Shown: positions 41,207 through 50,682, numbered from the stretch's first letter. The stretch is DNA of 64,000 bases from Marinihelvus fidelis (GCF_008725655.1 NZ_VYXP01000002.1:338026-402025); one strand, 5' to 3'. Notes: a model not told the origin generated them from the letters alone. Program-made: numbers and translations.

Positions 41207-42595
41207 CTATGAATAGCCGAACTGGACCGCGATCACAATCGCCACGGCACCGGCAGCCACGTACATCGCCACCAACGGCCAGACAAAGCGGAACCAGCGC
41301 CCGTAGGGAATGCCACACAGGCCCAGCATGCCCATCAGCACCGCATTGGTGGGCACAATGATGTTCATGAAACCGTCGCCCATCTGGTAGGCCAGCACGG
41401 CCACCTGCCGGGTCACGCCCACCAGGTCGGCGATCGGCGCCATCAGCGGCATGGTTACGTAGGCCTGGCCGGAGCCCGACGGGATAAAGAAGTTCAGCGC
41501 GCTCTGGATCAGCAGCATACCCACGGCGGACAGCTCACCACCCACGGCCTCCAGCGGCACCGCCAGCGCGTTGACGATGGTGTACAGCACCTGGCCGTCG
41601 CTGAGCATCAGCTCGATGGCGCGGGCGAAGCCGATCAGCAGCGCGGTACCGGTCAACTCGGCGGCGCCGTCGACAAACCGGCGCGCCATGTCATCGAGAC
41701 CCAGCCCACAGACCAGGCCCGCGACCAGCGCCAGGCCGATGAAGATCGCGCCCAGCTCCACCAGGTACCAGCCCTGCCACTTGATGCCCCAGACCAGGGC
41801 CACCAGCGTCGCCAGGATCAGGCCCAGCACAGCCCAGTGACGGCCGGTCAGCGCGGTCGATTCCGGTGACTCCGGCGGCTGCGCTTCGGGAATGTCGTAC
41901 ACCAGCGAAGCCGTCGGGTCGGCCTGGACCTTGCGCGCGTAGCGCAACACGTAGACAAAACCGATGGCCAGGAACGGGAAGAACAGCACCAGCCGGTAGC
42001 CCCAGCCGGAGGTCGGCGGCAGGCCGGCCACTTCCTGCGCCACCAGCACCGTGAACGGGTTGATGACGGCGGTACCGAAGCCGACCGCGTAGCCCGCGGT
42101 CATGATGCCCAGGGCCGCCACGGTATCCATGCGCATGGCCCGGCACAGCGTAATCAGGATGGCGATCAGGGCGATGTATTCCTCGGCCATGCCGATGGTT
42201 GACGAGCCGGCACCGAAGGCCAGCATGCCCATCGCGATCAGCAGTGCGGTCTGGCCACCGAATCGCTCCAGCAGCCGCGACATCGCCGCATCCAGCGCCC
42301 CGGTGGCCCGGATCACCCCCAGCGCACCGCCGATGATGAAGACGAAGAAAATGATGCCCTGCGCCGCGGCCAGGCCACGCGGAATCACCGTGAACAGCGA
42401 CCAGAACGACGGCGCGCTGGCGTCCGCCAGTGTCGTGAACGTGCCGGGCACGACCACTTCGCGGCCATGATCGTTGGTCACCGTCTCGAACACACCGGCC
42501 GGCAACACAAGCGTCGCGAGCCACGCCAGCACGATCATCCCGTACAGCAGTACCAGCGTGTGCGGCACCTTCATGCCGATGGGCCGGGCGCTCAA
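41207..42595 (-). CDS. YfcC/DcuC-type transporter
   Basis: The 462-residue protein has about twelve membrane helices with the hallmark sequence of the YfcC family (IPRGLAAAQGIIFFVFIIGGALGVIRATGALDA, and GAGSSTIGMAEEYIAL). Family members are thought to carry basic or other amino acids, or dicarboxylates. The first helix starts at VPHTLVLLYGMIVLAWL. The start overlaps the OPT gene's stop by four bases; the internal ATG at residue 8 could also be used. Adjacent to a peptide transporter, it may handle amino acid products. Confidence 0.87.
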   Translation of the reverse strand: MSARPIGMKVPHTLVLLYGMIVLAWLATLVLPAGVFETVTNDHGREVVVPGTFTTLADASAPSFWSLFTVIPRGLAAAQGIIFFVFIIGGALGVIRATGALDAAMSRLLERFGGQTALLIAMGMLAFGAGSSTIGMAEEYIALIAILITLCRAMRMDTVAALGIMTAGYAVGFGTAVINPFTVLVAQEVAGLPPTSGWGYRLVLFFPFLAIGFVYVLRYARKVQADPTASLVYDIPEAQPPESPESTALTGRHWAVLGLILATLVALVWGIKWQGWYLVELGAIFIGLALVAGLVCGLGLDDMARRFVDGAAELTGTALLIGFARAIELMLSDGQVLYTIVNALAVPLEAVGGELSAVGMLLIQSALNFFIPSGSGQAYVTMPLMAPIADLVGVTRQVAVLAYQMGDGFMNIIVPTNAVLMGMLGLCGIPYGRWFRFVWPLVAMYVAAGAVAIVIAVQFGYS

Positions 42596-44556
42596 CCGCG
42601 CGCCCTCTTCACGAACCAGGCCGCGAAGACCATGAAGAAGATGAAGCCGGCCAGGTTGACCAGCCAGTCCGGCCCCAGCCAGCCTGTACCGATACCGGCC
42701 GGTCTTGCACCCTGCCAGAACGCCACGCCGGCAATCGCCACGCCCAACAAGCCTTCACCACCCACGAAACCCGAGCCCAGCAGCACGCCGCGGTCACGTC
42801 GCCCGGCGGCCTCTTCCTCGCTGGCGGCCTTCTTTTCCAGCCACAGCTTCAGCATGCCGCCCAGGAAGATCGGCGTCATCGTCGACACCGGCAGGTACAC
42901 GCCCACCGCGAACGGCAGCGAGGGAATACGGCACAGCTCGGCGATGATGGCGATACCGGCGCCGATGGCCACCAGGCCCCACGGCAGGTTCTGTTCCAGC
43001 ACGCCGTCGATGACCAGCTTCATCAGCGTTGCCTGCGGCGCGGGCAACTCCTCGCTGCCGAAACCGAAGGTTTCCGCCAGCAGTAACACGGACAGGCATA
43101 CGAAAGTTGCGGAAGTCAGCACGCCCACCAGTTCACCGATCTGCTGGTTTCGCGGCGTGGCGCCCAGCAGGTAGCCGGTCTTCAGGTCCTGGGAGGTGTC
43201 GCCGGCGATACTCGCCGCAATCGCAACCACGCAGCCGACGGTCAGGGCCGCGGCCTTGCCGGTCATATCGGTCCAGCCCATCAGCAGGAAAATGCCCGAC
43301 GTGCCCAGCAGAGCGGCGATGGTCATGCCGCTGGTGGGGTTGCTGGTCACACCCACCAGGCCGACGATGCGCGAGGCCACGGTGACAAAGAAGAAGGCGA
43401 AAACGATCACGCAGATCGCCGCGACCCCGCGCTCCAGGCCGCTGTCCAGCGCACCAAACGGCGCGGGCACGAAAGCCAGCACCGCGCCGATCAACACCAC
43501 ACCGATGCCCACCGCCTTCAGCGGCAGTTCCCTGGCCGTGCGCGGCAGGTCCTCGGCGCCGTCTTCGTCGCCGACACGGTTACGCAGCTCACCGGCGCCA
43601 ATGCGGAATGACTCGATCATCACCGGCAGGCTGCGCACCAGCGTGATGATACCCGCCGCGGCCACCGCGCCGGCGCCGATATAGCGCACGTAACGGGTCC
43701 AGATCTGGCTCGCCGACATCTCACTGATGGTCATGACCAGTTCCGGGTACATGGGCGGCCGCCCCTCGCCCCAGATGGCGATGCCGGGAATCAGCACCAG
43801 CGAGGACAGCAGCCCGCCGCCCACCATGACGGTGGCGATGCGAGGCCCCAGGATGTAGCCGACGCCGAACAACGCCGGTGACAGGTCCATGCCCAGTTCG
43901 CCCTTCTTCAGGAACGGCAGTTTCAGGTGCGCCTCGGCCGGCAACACCTTGAGCCAGCTGGTCAGGGCCTTCCATGCCGCGCCGGCGCCCAGGCCGATAA
44001 ACACGTTGCGCGCGTGATGTCCGCCGGATTCGTTGGCCACCAGCACATGGGCGCAGGCCGTGCCTTCCGGGTAGGGCAGCCGGCCATGCTCGCGCTGGAT
44101 CAGGAAACGCCGCAACGGAATCATGAACAGGATGCCGAGCAGGCCACCGGCCATCGCCAGCAGCGTCATCTGCAGTAGCGACGGGGACAGCCCCCACAGG
44201 AACAGCGCCGGCAACGTGAAGATCACCCCGCTGGCCACCGAACTGGACGCCGAACCCACGGTCTGTGACAGGTTGGCCTCGAGTATGCTGGCCTGGCCGC
44301 CAAAACGGCGCAGGGCTTGAAAGGCCGCGACGGTCATGACCGCGACAGGGATCGAAGTACTGATGGTCAGGCCGGCGCGAAGGCCCAGGTAGGCATTCGC
44401 GGCGCCGAACAGCACGCCGAAAAGGATGCCGAACAGCAGCGCCTTGATCGTGAACTCACCCGGCGACTGGTTCGCCGGGACATACGGGGTGTAGGTTTCG
44501 CCCTCGCGCAACTCTCGATGCGCGCTCTCGGGCAACTTGCGGGGTTCCTGCGCCAT
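42592..44556 (-). CDS. OPT-family oligopeptide transporter
   Basis: The 654-residue protein has about sixteen hydrophobic segments and typical OPT features: the N-terminal region ENLxxGxTYxPYVPANQSPGEFT-like motif (near residue 25), GLRAGLTISTSIPVAVM, and LPYPEGTACAHVL. Family members carry small peptides, or metal complexes, with protons. AGGAT lies upstream of the ATG. It is the first gene of a run OPT, YfcC, hemH, CNNM whose members overlap or lie four bases apart. Confidence 0.9.
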   Translation of the reverse strand: MAQEPRKLPESAHRELREGETYTPYVPANQSPGEFTIKALLFGILFGVLFGAANAYLGLRAGLTISTSIPVAVMTVAAFQALRRFGGQASILEANLSQTVGSASSSVASGVIFTLPALFLWGLSPSLLQMTLLAMAGGLLGILFMIPLRRFLIQREHGRLPYPEGTACAHVLVANESGGHHARNVFIGLGAGAAWKALTSWLKVLPAEAHLKLPFLKKGELGMDLSPALFGVGYILGPRIATVMVGGGLLSSLVLIPGIAIWGEGRPPMYPELVMTISEMSASQIWTRYVRYIGAGAVAAAGIITLVRSLPVMIESFRIGAGELRNRVGDEDGAEDLPRTARELPLKAVGIGVVLIGAVLAFVPAPFGALDSGLERGVAAICVIVFAFFFVTVASRIVGLVGVTSNPTSGMTIAALLGTSGIFLLMGWTDMTGKAAALTVGCVVAIAASIAGDTSQDLKTGYLLGATPRNQQIGELVGVLTSATFVCLSVLLLAETFGFGSEELPAPQATLMKLVIDGVLEQNLPWGLVAIGAGIAIIAELCRIPSLPFAVGVYLPVSTMTPIFLGGMLKLWLEKKAASEEEAAGRRDRGVLLGSGFVGGEGLLGVAIAGVAFWQGARPAGIGTGWLGPDWLVNLAGFIFFMVFAAWFVKRARG

Positions 44557-44939
44557 GGCCGGTTATCCTGTTGTGATGATGGCGGCAGTACAAAGCCTAA
44601 CCTACCCTCACCCCTTAACCCAACAGTCTACCCGGCACACGGGCAGAAATATCGCCTCGAACGCTTCCCTTTGGTGAACGGACTCCATGTCCGCCAGCGT
44701 CGGGCGCCAGTCGTTCAAACGCGTCGAGACGTGGCAGGAGCATATGACAGTTAGTTCCTGTTTACAAGAACTTATTGTTTAATATTAAAGTAAATAAACA
44801 TATTCACCGCACCACAACCTGCCCACTTGCACAGGGCACCGGCCTTTGACGGCCATCGATCGCCAGCCTAGAATGCAGAACGGCAGGCGGCCGCGCGGTG
44901 CGGTGCGCCCAGGGGAGCCCCCAGAGGAGTCAAAAAATA
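44557..44939. other. divergent intergenic region, mostly without a gene
   Basis: The 383 bases between the OPT gene and the zinc-ribbon gene hold no convincing frame. An AT-rich core (44751-44800) has AGTTC/GAACT arms ten bases apart and the 12-bp palindrome TTTAATATTAAA (44778-44789). These could belong to the promoter of the OPT operon; the plus-strand promoter is listed separately. Confidence 0.5.
44846..44874 (+). promoter_or_regulatory. sigma-70-type promoter of the zinc-ribbon gene
   Basis: TTGACG (44846-44851) and TAGAAT (44869-44874) are separated by exactly 17 bases, close to the sigma-70 consensus. The leader to the ATG at 44940 would be about 60 bases. Confidence 0.65.
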
Positions 44940-45305
44940 ATGATCTGTCCGAAATGTTCCGCCGAGATGGAAATCGCAATTTATGATGAGGTCCGGGTGG
45001 ATCGCTGCACCAACTGCAAGGGCCTGTGGTTCGATACCGGCGAACTCGAGCGACTGCGCAAAGACACCTGGATGGCCGATTACATTCTTGACACCGGCAG
45101 CGCGTCGGAAGGCAAGAAGTACAACCGCATCGACAAGATCAATTGCCCGCACTGCGGTGTCGCGATGAAGGAAGAGTTCGACGCCGACCAGCCGCACATC
45201 ATGTACGAGACCTGCCCGGACGGGCACGGCACCTTCCTGGATGCCGGCGAGTTCACCGACCTGGTCAAGAAAACCTTCTGGGACCGGTTCAAGCGCGCGC
45301 GCTAA
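44940..45305 (+). CDS. zinc-ribbon (zf-TFIIB-like) protein
   Basis: The protein (121 residues) carries two zinc-ribbon units. The first has CPKC and CTNC followed by KGLWFDTGELERL. The second has CPHC and CPDGHGTFLDAGEFTDL, in which a Cys-x3-His pair replaces the last CxxC. This is the zf-TFIIB family, small cytosolic proteins of unknown function. The ATG at 44940 is favoured by GAGGAG upstream; a longer frame adds 14 residues without support. A good promoter stands upstream and a shared terminator downstream. Confidence 0.85.
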   Translation: MICPKCSAEMEIAIYDEVRVDRCTNCKGLWFDTGELERLRKDTWMADYILDTGSASEGKKYNRIDKINCPHCGVAMKEEFDADQPHIMYETCPDGHGTFLDAGEFTDLVKKTFWDRFKRAR

Positions 45306-45348
45306 AACTTAGCCAATCACCCGCCGGCGACCACGGGAGCCGGCCACT

Positions 45349-45387
45349 AAAAAACCCGGCCTCGATACCGAGCGCCGGGTTTTTTTA
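45349..45387. terminator. bidirectional terminator between the zinc-ribbon and cold-shock genes
   Basis: AAAAAACCCGGC on the left pairs with GCCGGGTTTTTTT on the right; inside the 13-base loop a CTCG/CGAG pair extends the structure. A- and T-runs on both sides serve both convergent genes. Confidence 0.9.
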
Positions 45388-45408
45388 TCGGACCGGTTGA
45401 TGACCCGA

Positions 45409-45618
45409 TTACAGCGGAACGACGTTCTCCGCCTGCGGGCCCTTGCGCCCTTCACCGATGGTGAACTGCACTTCCTGGCCCTCTTTCAGGGACTTGAAGC
45501 CTTCAGACTGGATGGAACGGAAATGGACGAACACATCGTCCTGGCCTTCACGCTCGATAAACCCAAAGCCCTTCTCGTCGTTAAACCACTTGACCTTACC
45601 GGTAATCACTTCAGACAT
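45409..45618 (-). CDS. cold-shock family nucleic-acid-binding protein
   Basis: The 69-residue protein is a single cold-shock domain with RNP1 (KGFGFI) and RNP2 (DVFVHF) and the usual [15 protein letters not shown] start. It binds single-stranded RNA or DNA and melts structure in mRNA. The ATG at 45618 gives [11 protein letters not shown]; a GTG one codon before is less likely. Whether it is cold-induced or constitutive cannot be read from the leader. Confidence 0.96.
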   Translation of the reverse strand: MSEVITGKVKWFNDEKGFGFIEREGQDDVFVHFRSIQSEGFKSLKEGQEVQFTIGEGRKGPQAENVVPL

Positions 45619-45741
45619 CACATGACTCGCTAGCTGCTAAGTTGACGGTGCCCCAGCCGGGACAGGCGAATGATACACAGCCACCATGGGCCGTGCCATT
45701 ACAAAATCGTGGCGCTGGAGGGGGCCCAAACTGACCCGTTC

Positions 45742-46395
45742 TCAATCGATATTGGCGTTCATGGCCACCTCGAGGCGGCCGTCCGGCAGCAGCATGCCGC
45801 GCTCGACGCTGAAGCAGGTCAGCAGGTTGATGAGGATGGCCTGGGCATGCGGGTACAGCTTCGGCTGGGGGTCGCGCGGCGGACGCACCGTGAACAGGTG
45901 TGGCTGGTCGATGCCGTACCAGCGGTTGCTCAGCCGGGTGCCGGACGCGCGCACCGCGAAACCATGGCCAAGCGTCTTTTCGTGCAGGTACGGCGACAGT
46001 GCATCGCTGAATGCCCGCAACGCGGTGTCAGGCAGGTAGTTGGGAAAGTCCCAGAACATGACCAGGTCAAACCTGCGGCCCGGGTCACTGATCGCCAGCG
46101 CGTCCGAGAACGACTTTACCGTCTCTTCGTGGCTCATTTCACCGGCGCCTTCGCGCACCAGTGACTCGCTGAACAGGCTGGCGAAATGCAGGTGGCAACG
46201 ATAGGCCGAGTAGAAGCGCAGCGTCTCCGGCGTGGCTGGGCCGATGTCCAGCACGCTAAAACGATCGCCCTTGCGCAGCTTTTCAAATACCGCCGGAAAC
46301 AACAGGCTCTGCTGCCTGGGCAGGGTTCCGCCGGCAGCGGCGACGCCGCCTGCTGGATTCAAGACTTCACTCACAGGTGGATTCCGTGAAAACAC
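45742..46395 (-). CDS. methyltransferase-like protein of unknown function
   Basis: The 217-residue protein has a Rossmann-like pattern. FSVLDIGPATPETLRFY (about residues 46-62) could be motif I, though it lacks the usual GxGxG. FDLVMFWDFPNYLPDTALRAFSDALSPYLHEKT is like motifs IV-V of class I methyltransferases. I do not recognise the family with confidence. The start is uncertain: the GTG at 46395 lies just after a strong hairpin and lacks a Shine-Dalgarno sequence; a GTG at 46374 is possible. It follows the bactofilin gene by 52 bases, so it may share its transcript. Confidence 0.6.
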   Translation of the reverse strand: MFSRNPPVSEVLNPAGGVAAAGGTLPRQQSLLFPAVFEKLRKGDRFSVLDIGPATPETLRFYSAYRCHLHFASLFSESLVREGAGEMSHEETVKSFSDALAISDPGRRFDLVMFWDFPNYLPDTALRAFSDALSPYLHEKTLGHGFAVRASGTRLSNRWYGIDQPHLFTVRPPRDPQPKLYPHAQAILINLLTCFSVERGMLLPDGRLEVAMNANID

Positions 46396-46396
46396 G

Positions 46397-46422
46397 CCGT
46401 GGCCCCGGGACCGGGGCCACGG
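46397..46422. other. 12-bp perfect hairpin between bactofilin and methyltransferase-like genes
   Basis: CCGTGGCCCCGG and its complement are separated by two bases (a six-base loop if the ends of the stem open). It covers the ribosome-binding zone of the downstream gene (GTG 46395, minus strand). No T-run follows. Confidence 0.45.
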
Positions 46423-46447
46423 TCAGTACGTCGTCCTGGAAACCGAT

Positions 46448-47020
46448 TCAATCGGCTTTCAGGGAGAGGCCTTCCTGGGCCGACTTGTCTTTTCCAGGCA
46501 CGGGTGCCTGGCCGTTGGCCGATTTCGCCGTGTCCGCCGGCCGGCTGCCATTCGCGGAAGCCGCTTCTGCCGCAGGCTTGGCGGGCTGGGCGGCGGGCTT
46601 GCCCGGGTCCATGTCGATGCTGCCCTTGAACTTGGCGCCATCTTCCAGGCTCATGCGCGGTGCAACGATGTTGCCGCGAACATTGCCGCTGCTGGAGATG
46701 ATGACCTTCTCGGAGCCGCTGATATCGCCATTGACCTCGCCATCAACCTTGACGATGCGGGCCTCGATGTCGGCGTTGACCTTGCCGGTGGTGCCGATAT
46801 CGAGACGGTGCTGGCCAAGGCTGACCTTGCCATCGACCTGCCCTTCCACCAGCAGGTTCTCTTCACCGCTGACGTCACCATTGATCCGGATTTTCGGGCC
46901 GATCACCGCGCTGCGTCCGCTTGAGGGGTTGGCCGCACGAGTCGCTGCGGCATCGTTCAGGCCGGCGTCGAAATGCGCCTTCGGGGCCTGCTCATTGCTG
47001 TCTTTTCGCTTGTCGAACAT
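46448..47020 (-). CDS. bactofilin
   Basis: The 190-residue protein has a bactofilin beta-helix core, about residues 38-135, with repeating hydrophobic turns (VIGPKIRINGDVSGEENLLVEG, QVDGKVSLG, EVNGDISGSEKVIISS). Flanking tails are disordered: an N-terminal part with Lys, Asp and Asn, and a C-terminal Ala/Pro/Lys-rich tail of about 55 residues. Bactofilins polymerise without nucleotide and act as scaffolds for cell-wall enzymes and polar organisation. It lacks the M23 peptidase partner found next to many bactofilins. Confidence 0.92.
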   Translation of the reverse strand: MFDKRKDSNEQAPKAHFDAGLNDAAATRAANPSSGRSAVIGPKIRINGDVSGEENLLVEGQVDGKVSLGQHRLDIGTTGKVNADIEARIVKVDGEVNGDISGSEKVIISSSGNVRGNIVAPRMSLEDGAKFKGSIDMDPGKPAAQPAKPAAEAASANGSRPADTAKSANGQAPVPGKDKSAQEGLSLKAD

Positions 47021-47227
47021 GAATGAGTTCCAGGTACTTGTTCATAGGGGACGTCCAAGTCTAGCAGCAAAATGTCACCAAACCGGCAAAATAAATTGCG
47101 GCTAAAACCCTGCCCTGCCAGGCCATGCCGCCCTGTGCCACTGCGCCAGGATGCGACAATCCCCGGTTCGTCCATTACAATCCGGGTGGATGAAACCGGC
47201 AAGCCCCAGTGGCGTTTCAATTTCCGC

Positions 47228-47797
47228 ATGACGGACAGCGAGATCACGCTGCTACTTGATCGTTGGAGCAAAGGCGACGAAGCCGCGCTCGAACAATTGC
47301 TACCACTGATCTACGCCGAACTGCACCGAACCGCCGGCGCCTACATGGCCGCGCAGCGCGCCGGCCACACCCTGCAACCCACCGCGCTGGTCAACGAGGC
47401 GTTCATGCGCCTGAGCAACCCGGCGGACTCACCGTTCCGCAACCGTTCCCATTTCCTCGCCGCCGCGGCCCAGGCCATGCGTCACCTGCTGATTGACCAT
47501 GCCCGCCGCAAACAGGCCGAGAAGCGATTCGACCCGGTCAACCGGGTGACCCTGCTGGAAGGCGACTTTGCCGGCGAGAGCGACGAGGCCGATGTGCTGG
47601 CGCTGAACGAGGCGCTGGAACGGTTGCGCGAGGCCAACCCCAGGCAGGAGCAGGTCGTGGTGCTGCGCTACTTCGGCGGCATGTCGCAGGAGGAGGTCGC
47701 CGAGGTGCTCGACGTCTCGGTGCCCACGGTGGCCAGGGACTGGCGCATCGCCCGGTTGCTGCTGCACGAGTGGCTGAGCGCGGACGACGCGTCCTGA
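47228..47797 (+). CDS. ECF sigma factor, STK-associated type (ECF43-like)
   Basis: The protein (189 residues from ATG 47228) has sigma-2 (LYAELHRTAGAYMAAQR... TALVNEAFMRLSNP) and sigma-4 with LRYFGGMSQEEVAEVLDVSVPTVARDWRIARLLLHEWL. It matches the sub-family annotated as ECF/TIGR02999, usually paired with a Ser/Thr kinase instead of an anti-sigma factor. In Xanthomonas and Vibrio such sigma factors (EcfK, EcfP) are activated by phosphorylation through the kinase. An upstream-extended frame has no recognisable content. The kinase gene begins 16 bases after its stop. Confidence 0.9.
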   Translation: MTDSEITLLLDRWSKGDEAALEQLLPLIYAELHRTAGAYMAAQRAGHTLQPTALVNEAFMRLSNPADSPFRNRSHFLAAAAQAMRHLLIDHARRKQAEKRFDPVNRVTLLEGDFAGESDEADVLALNEALERLREANPRQEQVVVLRYFGGMSQEEVAEVLDVSVPTVARDWRIARLLLHEWLSADDAS

Positions 47798-47813
47798 GCC
47801 CCGCCCCGCTGCC

Positions 47814-50663
47814 ATGAATGACCGCGCCGAACGCGACCGCCGCATCGCCGAACTGCTTGAAGTCATTATTGACCTCGAGCCCGAGGAACAGGCCCGGGTG
47901 CTTGCGGCGCGCGAGGCTGATCCCGAACTGGCCCGCCATGTGCTGAAACTCGCGGCCGCCGAAGACGCACCCGGCCATCGCCTGGACCAGCCCTTACTCA
48001 CGGGTGTCGATGTCGACCTGGACGCACTGGCGCGCGCGGCGCAAGAACCGGACACGCCGGAGGACCCGGAAACCATCGGGCCGTTCACGCGCATCCAGTT
48101 GCTGGGCGAGGGTGGCATGGGGCGTGTTTATCTCGCCCACCAGTCCGCCCCGGTCGAGCGCGACGTGGCCCTCAAGGTCATGCGCCATGGCCTGAGCCGG
48201 GATATCGACCGGCTGCGATTCGATACCGAGCGCCAGGCCCTGGCGCGACTGAATCACCCGAATATCGCGCAGATTTTCGAGGCCGGCACCACCGAGACCG
48301 GGCACCCCTGGTTCGCGATGGAATGGGTGCGGGGTGTATCGATCAGCCAGTTCAGTGACGAGCACCGGCTGGGCGTGGATGCGCGGCTGCGCCTGTTCAT
48401 GGACGCCTTGCTGGCCATCCAGCATGCCCACCAGAACCAGCTGCTGCATCGCGACCTGAAGCCGTCGAACATCCTGGTTACAGCGGTCGATGACTTGCCG
48501 ATGGTCAAGATCATCGACTTTGGCATCGCTGAGGGGCTCGATGACACCGACGCCGAGAGCCGGCACCGCGGCCAGCGCGCCGGCACACCCGGCTACGCAC
48601 CACCCGAATCGCTTCCGACCGATGGCCAGCCCGTCCACCTCGATACCCGTTCGGATATATACACGCTGGGCGTCACGCTATACGAACTGCTCTGCGACCG
48701 CCGGCCGTTCGATCGCGCCGGCGACGCACCGACCGAGGTGTGGCGACGGATCCGCGAAGACACGCCGCCCACGCCGGCGGCCCAGGTGGCTGGCCTGCAC
48801 CCGGAAGAAGCGCGGCATGTCGCAGGGAACCGCTCGGCCCGGCCCGACCAACTGGTCAGGACGCTGTCCGGCGACCTGGGCGCGATCGTCATGAAGGCCA
48901 TGGCGCGCGACCGCGAACAGCGCTATGGCTCGATCAGCGCCTTTTACCAGGACCTGGTCCACTACCTGTCGCATGAGCCGGTCACCGCGCGGGCCAATGA
49001 CTTTACCCATGTCGCCGCGCTGTTTTTCCGTCGCCGGGCCGGGGCCGTGATCGCCGCCGCGATGCTGCTGGTAGCCATGGGCGTCGGCCTGGTCGCCTGG
49101 TCCGAAGAGGCCCGGCGCGCCGCCCAGGAAGCCCAGCGCGCGCAACGCGAGGCACTGCAGGCCCGCGAAGCCCTGGCAGAGTCGCGACAGCTGTCCGACT
49201 TCGTCGTCGACCTGTTCGAACTGACCGGCACGCGCAGCGGCCAGCCACAGCGGATGACCACGAGGGAACTGCTGGACCTGGGTGCCGAACAGGTCGCTGG
49301 TCACCCTTCCCTGCCGCCACTGGAGCGGGCGCGGCTCATGCAACTGCTGGGCGAAATTTACACCCGCGTCTATGCGCTCGAACCGGCCCGGACCATGGCC
49401 ATGGGGGCGCTGACGCTGCGCCGCGAGCACCTGCCGGCCACGCACACCGCCATCGCCGACAGCCTGGGCCTGCTGGGCGACATCCATCGCATCGAGATGC
49501 AGTACGAGCAGGCGGAGCCGCTGTTGCTGGAAGCGCTGGCCATTGCCGAGGCCGCGGAACCGCCCCACCCCGCCGCCCTGGCCGTCGCACTGGAACGTAT
49601 GGCCTCGCTGTACTGGATCCAGGATCGCACCGATGATGCTATCGCCGCCCTCGAACGCGCCCTGGACATCCGCGAGGTCGAGCTGGGCGGGGCCGACGAA
49701 CTCGCGCTGGCCGACGCCCTGTTTCACCTGGGCAACATGCTGCACACCCGCGGACGCGACGACGAAGCACAGCCCTACCTGGCCGAAGCCGCCCGGCTGT
49801 ACCGGATCATCCACGGCGATGGTCACGTCAAGACCGCCACCACGCTGAACAACCTGGCGCAGTCGGAAGAAGCGCTGGGCCAACTCGACGCCGCCGAGAG
49901 CCACTACCGCGACGCCATCGCCGCGTGGCACGCCATCCACGGCCACTTTCATCCCCGCCCCATCCTGGCCAGCGAGTCACTGGCCCGGGCGCTGGGGCGC
50001 TGGGGGCGCCCCACTGACGGCATGGCGCTGGCACAGACCGCCCTGGATGACCGCATCGCGCTGCACGGCGGCGAAACGGCCGACGCCACACCCGCAATGA
50101 TTGCGCTGGGCGTGAACCAGGCGCTCGCCGGTCACCTCACCGCGGCCGCCGCCAGCCTGGAGCGCGCCCGCCAGGTGGCCGCGGCCGAATTCGGCGAGCA
50201 ACACGCCCGGACCCAGGCCGCCATGGACGCCATCGGTTGGTTGAACTGGTACGAGGGAGAGGCCGCGGTCGCAGAACGCATACACCGTAAACTCCTCGAG
50301 GCCCGCCAGGCCAGGCTGGGTGAGGATCACGCGCTGACCGCATTCAGCCACCTGAACCTTGGCCTTGCCCTGGGCAGCCTGGGCCGGTTTGACGAGGCGG
50401 TGGTGGAACTGACAACCGCGCTGGACGTATGGTCGGGCAGTCGGGGCAGTGGCCATCGCAGTACGGCCCTGGCCCAGCATTACCTGGGACTGGCGAAATG
50501 GCACCTGGGGGACCCACAGGGCGCCGAGGCGCTGTTCGAGCAGGCGCTCGCCACCCGTGGCCGCCTGTACCCACCCAGTCACCGGGATGTCGAGAGCAGC
50601 CGCAACGCGCTTGAGGCCATCCGCGCGAACAGCGCACCGCTTTCCTTCGACGCCAGGCACTGA
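47814..50663 (+). CDS. membrane Ser/Thr protein kinase with TPR sensor domain
   Basis: The 949-residue protein starts with a helical segment of about 90 residues, then a kinase domain. The glycine loop is LGEGGMGRVYLA (98-109), ATP Lys121, HRDLKPSN near 212, DFG near 234 and PGYAPPES. A single membrane helix (about 411-430) is followed by a long periplasmic part (about 430-949) of tetratricopeptide repeats (residues about 500-930, e.g. LGLLGDIHRIEMQYEQAEPLLLEAL). The layout is that of PknS/PknT-like kinases that phosphorylate an adjacent ECF sigma factor. A terminator follows. Confidence 0.93.
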   Translation: MNDRAERDRRIAELLEVIIDLEPEEQARVLAAREADPELARHVLKLAAAEDAPGHRLDQPLLTGVDVDLDALARAAQEPDTPEDPETIGPFTRIQLLGEGGMGRVYLAHQSAPVERDVALKVMRHGLSRDIDRLRFDTERQALARLNHPNIAQIFEAGTTETGHPWFAMEWVRGVSISQFSDEHRLGVDARLRLFMDALLAIQHAHQNQLLHRDLKPSNILVTAVDDLPMVKIIDFGIAEGLDDTDAESRHRGQRAGTPGYAPPESLPTDGQPVHLDTRSDIYTLGVTLYELLCDRRPFDRAGDAPTEVWRRIREDTPPTPAAQVAGLHPEEARHVAGNRSARPDQLVRTLSGDLGAIVMKAMARDREQRYGSISAFYQDLVHYLSHEPVTARANDFTHVAALFFRRRAGAVIAAAMLLVAMGVGLVAWSEEARRAAQEAQRAQREALQAREALAESRQLSDFVVDLFELTGTRSGQPQRMTTRELLDLGAEQVAGHPSLPPLERARLMQLLGEIYTRVYALEPARTMAMGALTLRREHLPATHTAIADSLGLLGDIHRIEMQYEQAEPLLLEALAIAEAAEPPHPAALAVALERMASLYWIQDRTDDAIAALERALDIREVELGGADELALADALFHLGNMLHTRGRDDEAQPYLAEAARLYRIIHGDGHVKTATTLNNLAQSEEALGQLDAAESHYRDAIAAWHAIHGHFHPRPILASESLARALGRWGRPTDGMALAQTALDDRIALHGGETADATPAMIALGVNQALAGHLTAAAASLERARQVAAAEFGEQHARTQAAMDAIGWLNWYEGEAAVAERIHRKLLEARQARLGEDHALTAFSHLNLGLALGSLGRFDEAVVELTTALDVWSGSRGSGHRSTALAQHYLGLAKWHLGDPQGAEALFEQALATRGRLYPPSHRDVESSRNALEAIRANSAPLSFDARH

Positions 50664-50682
50664 ATACACCCGGGCCAACAAA

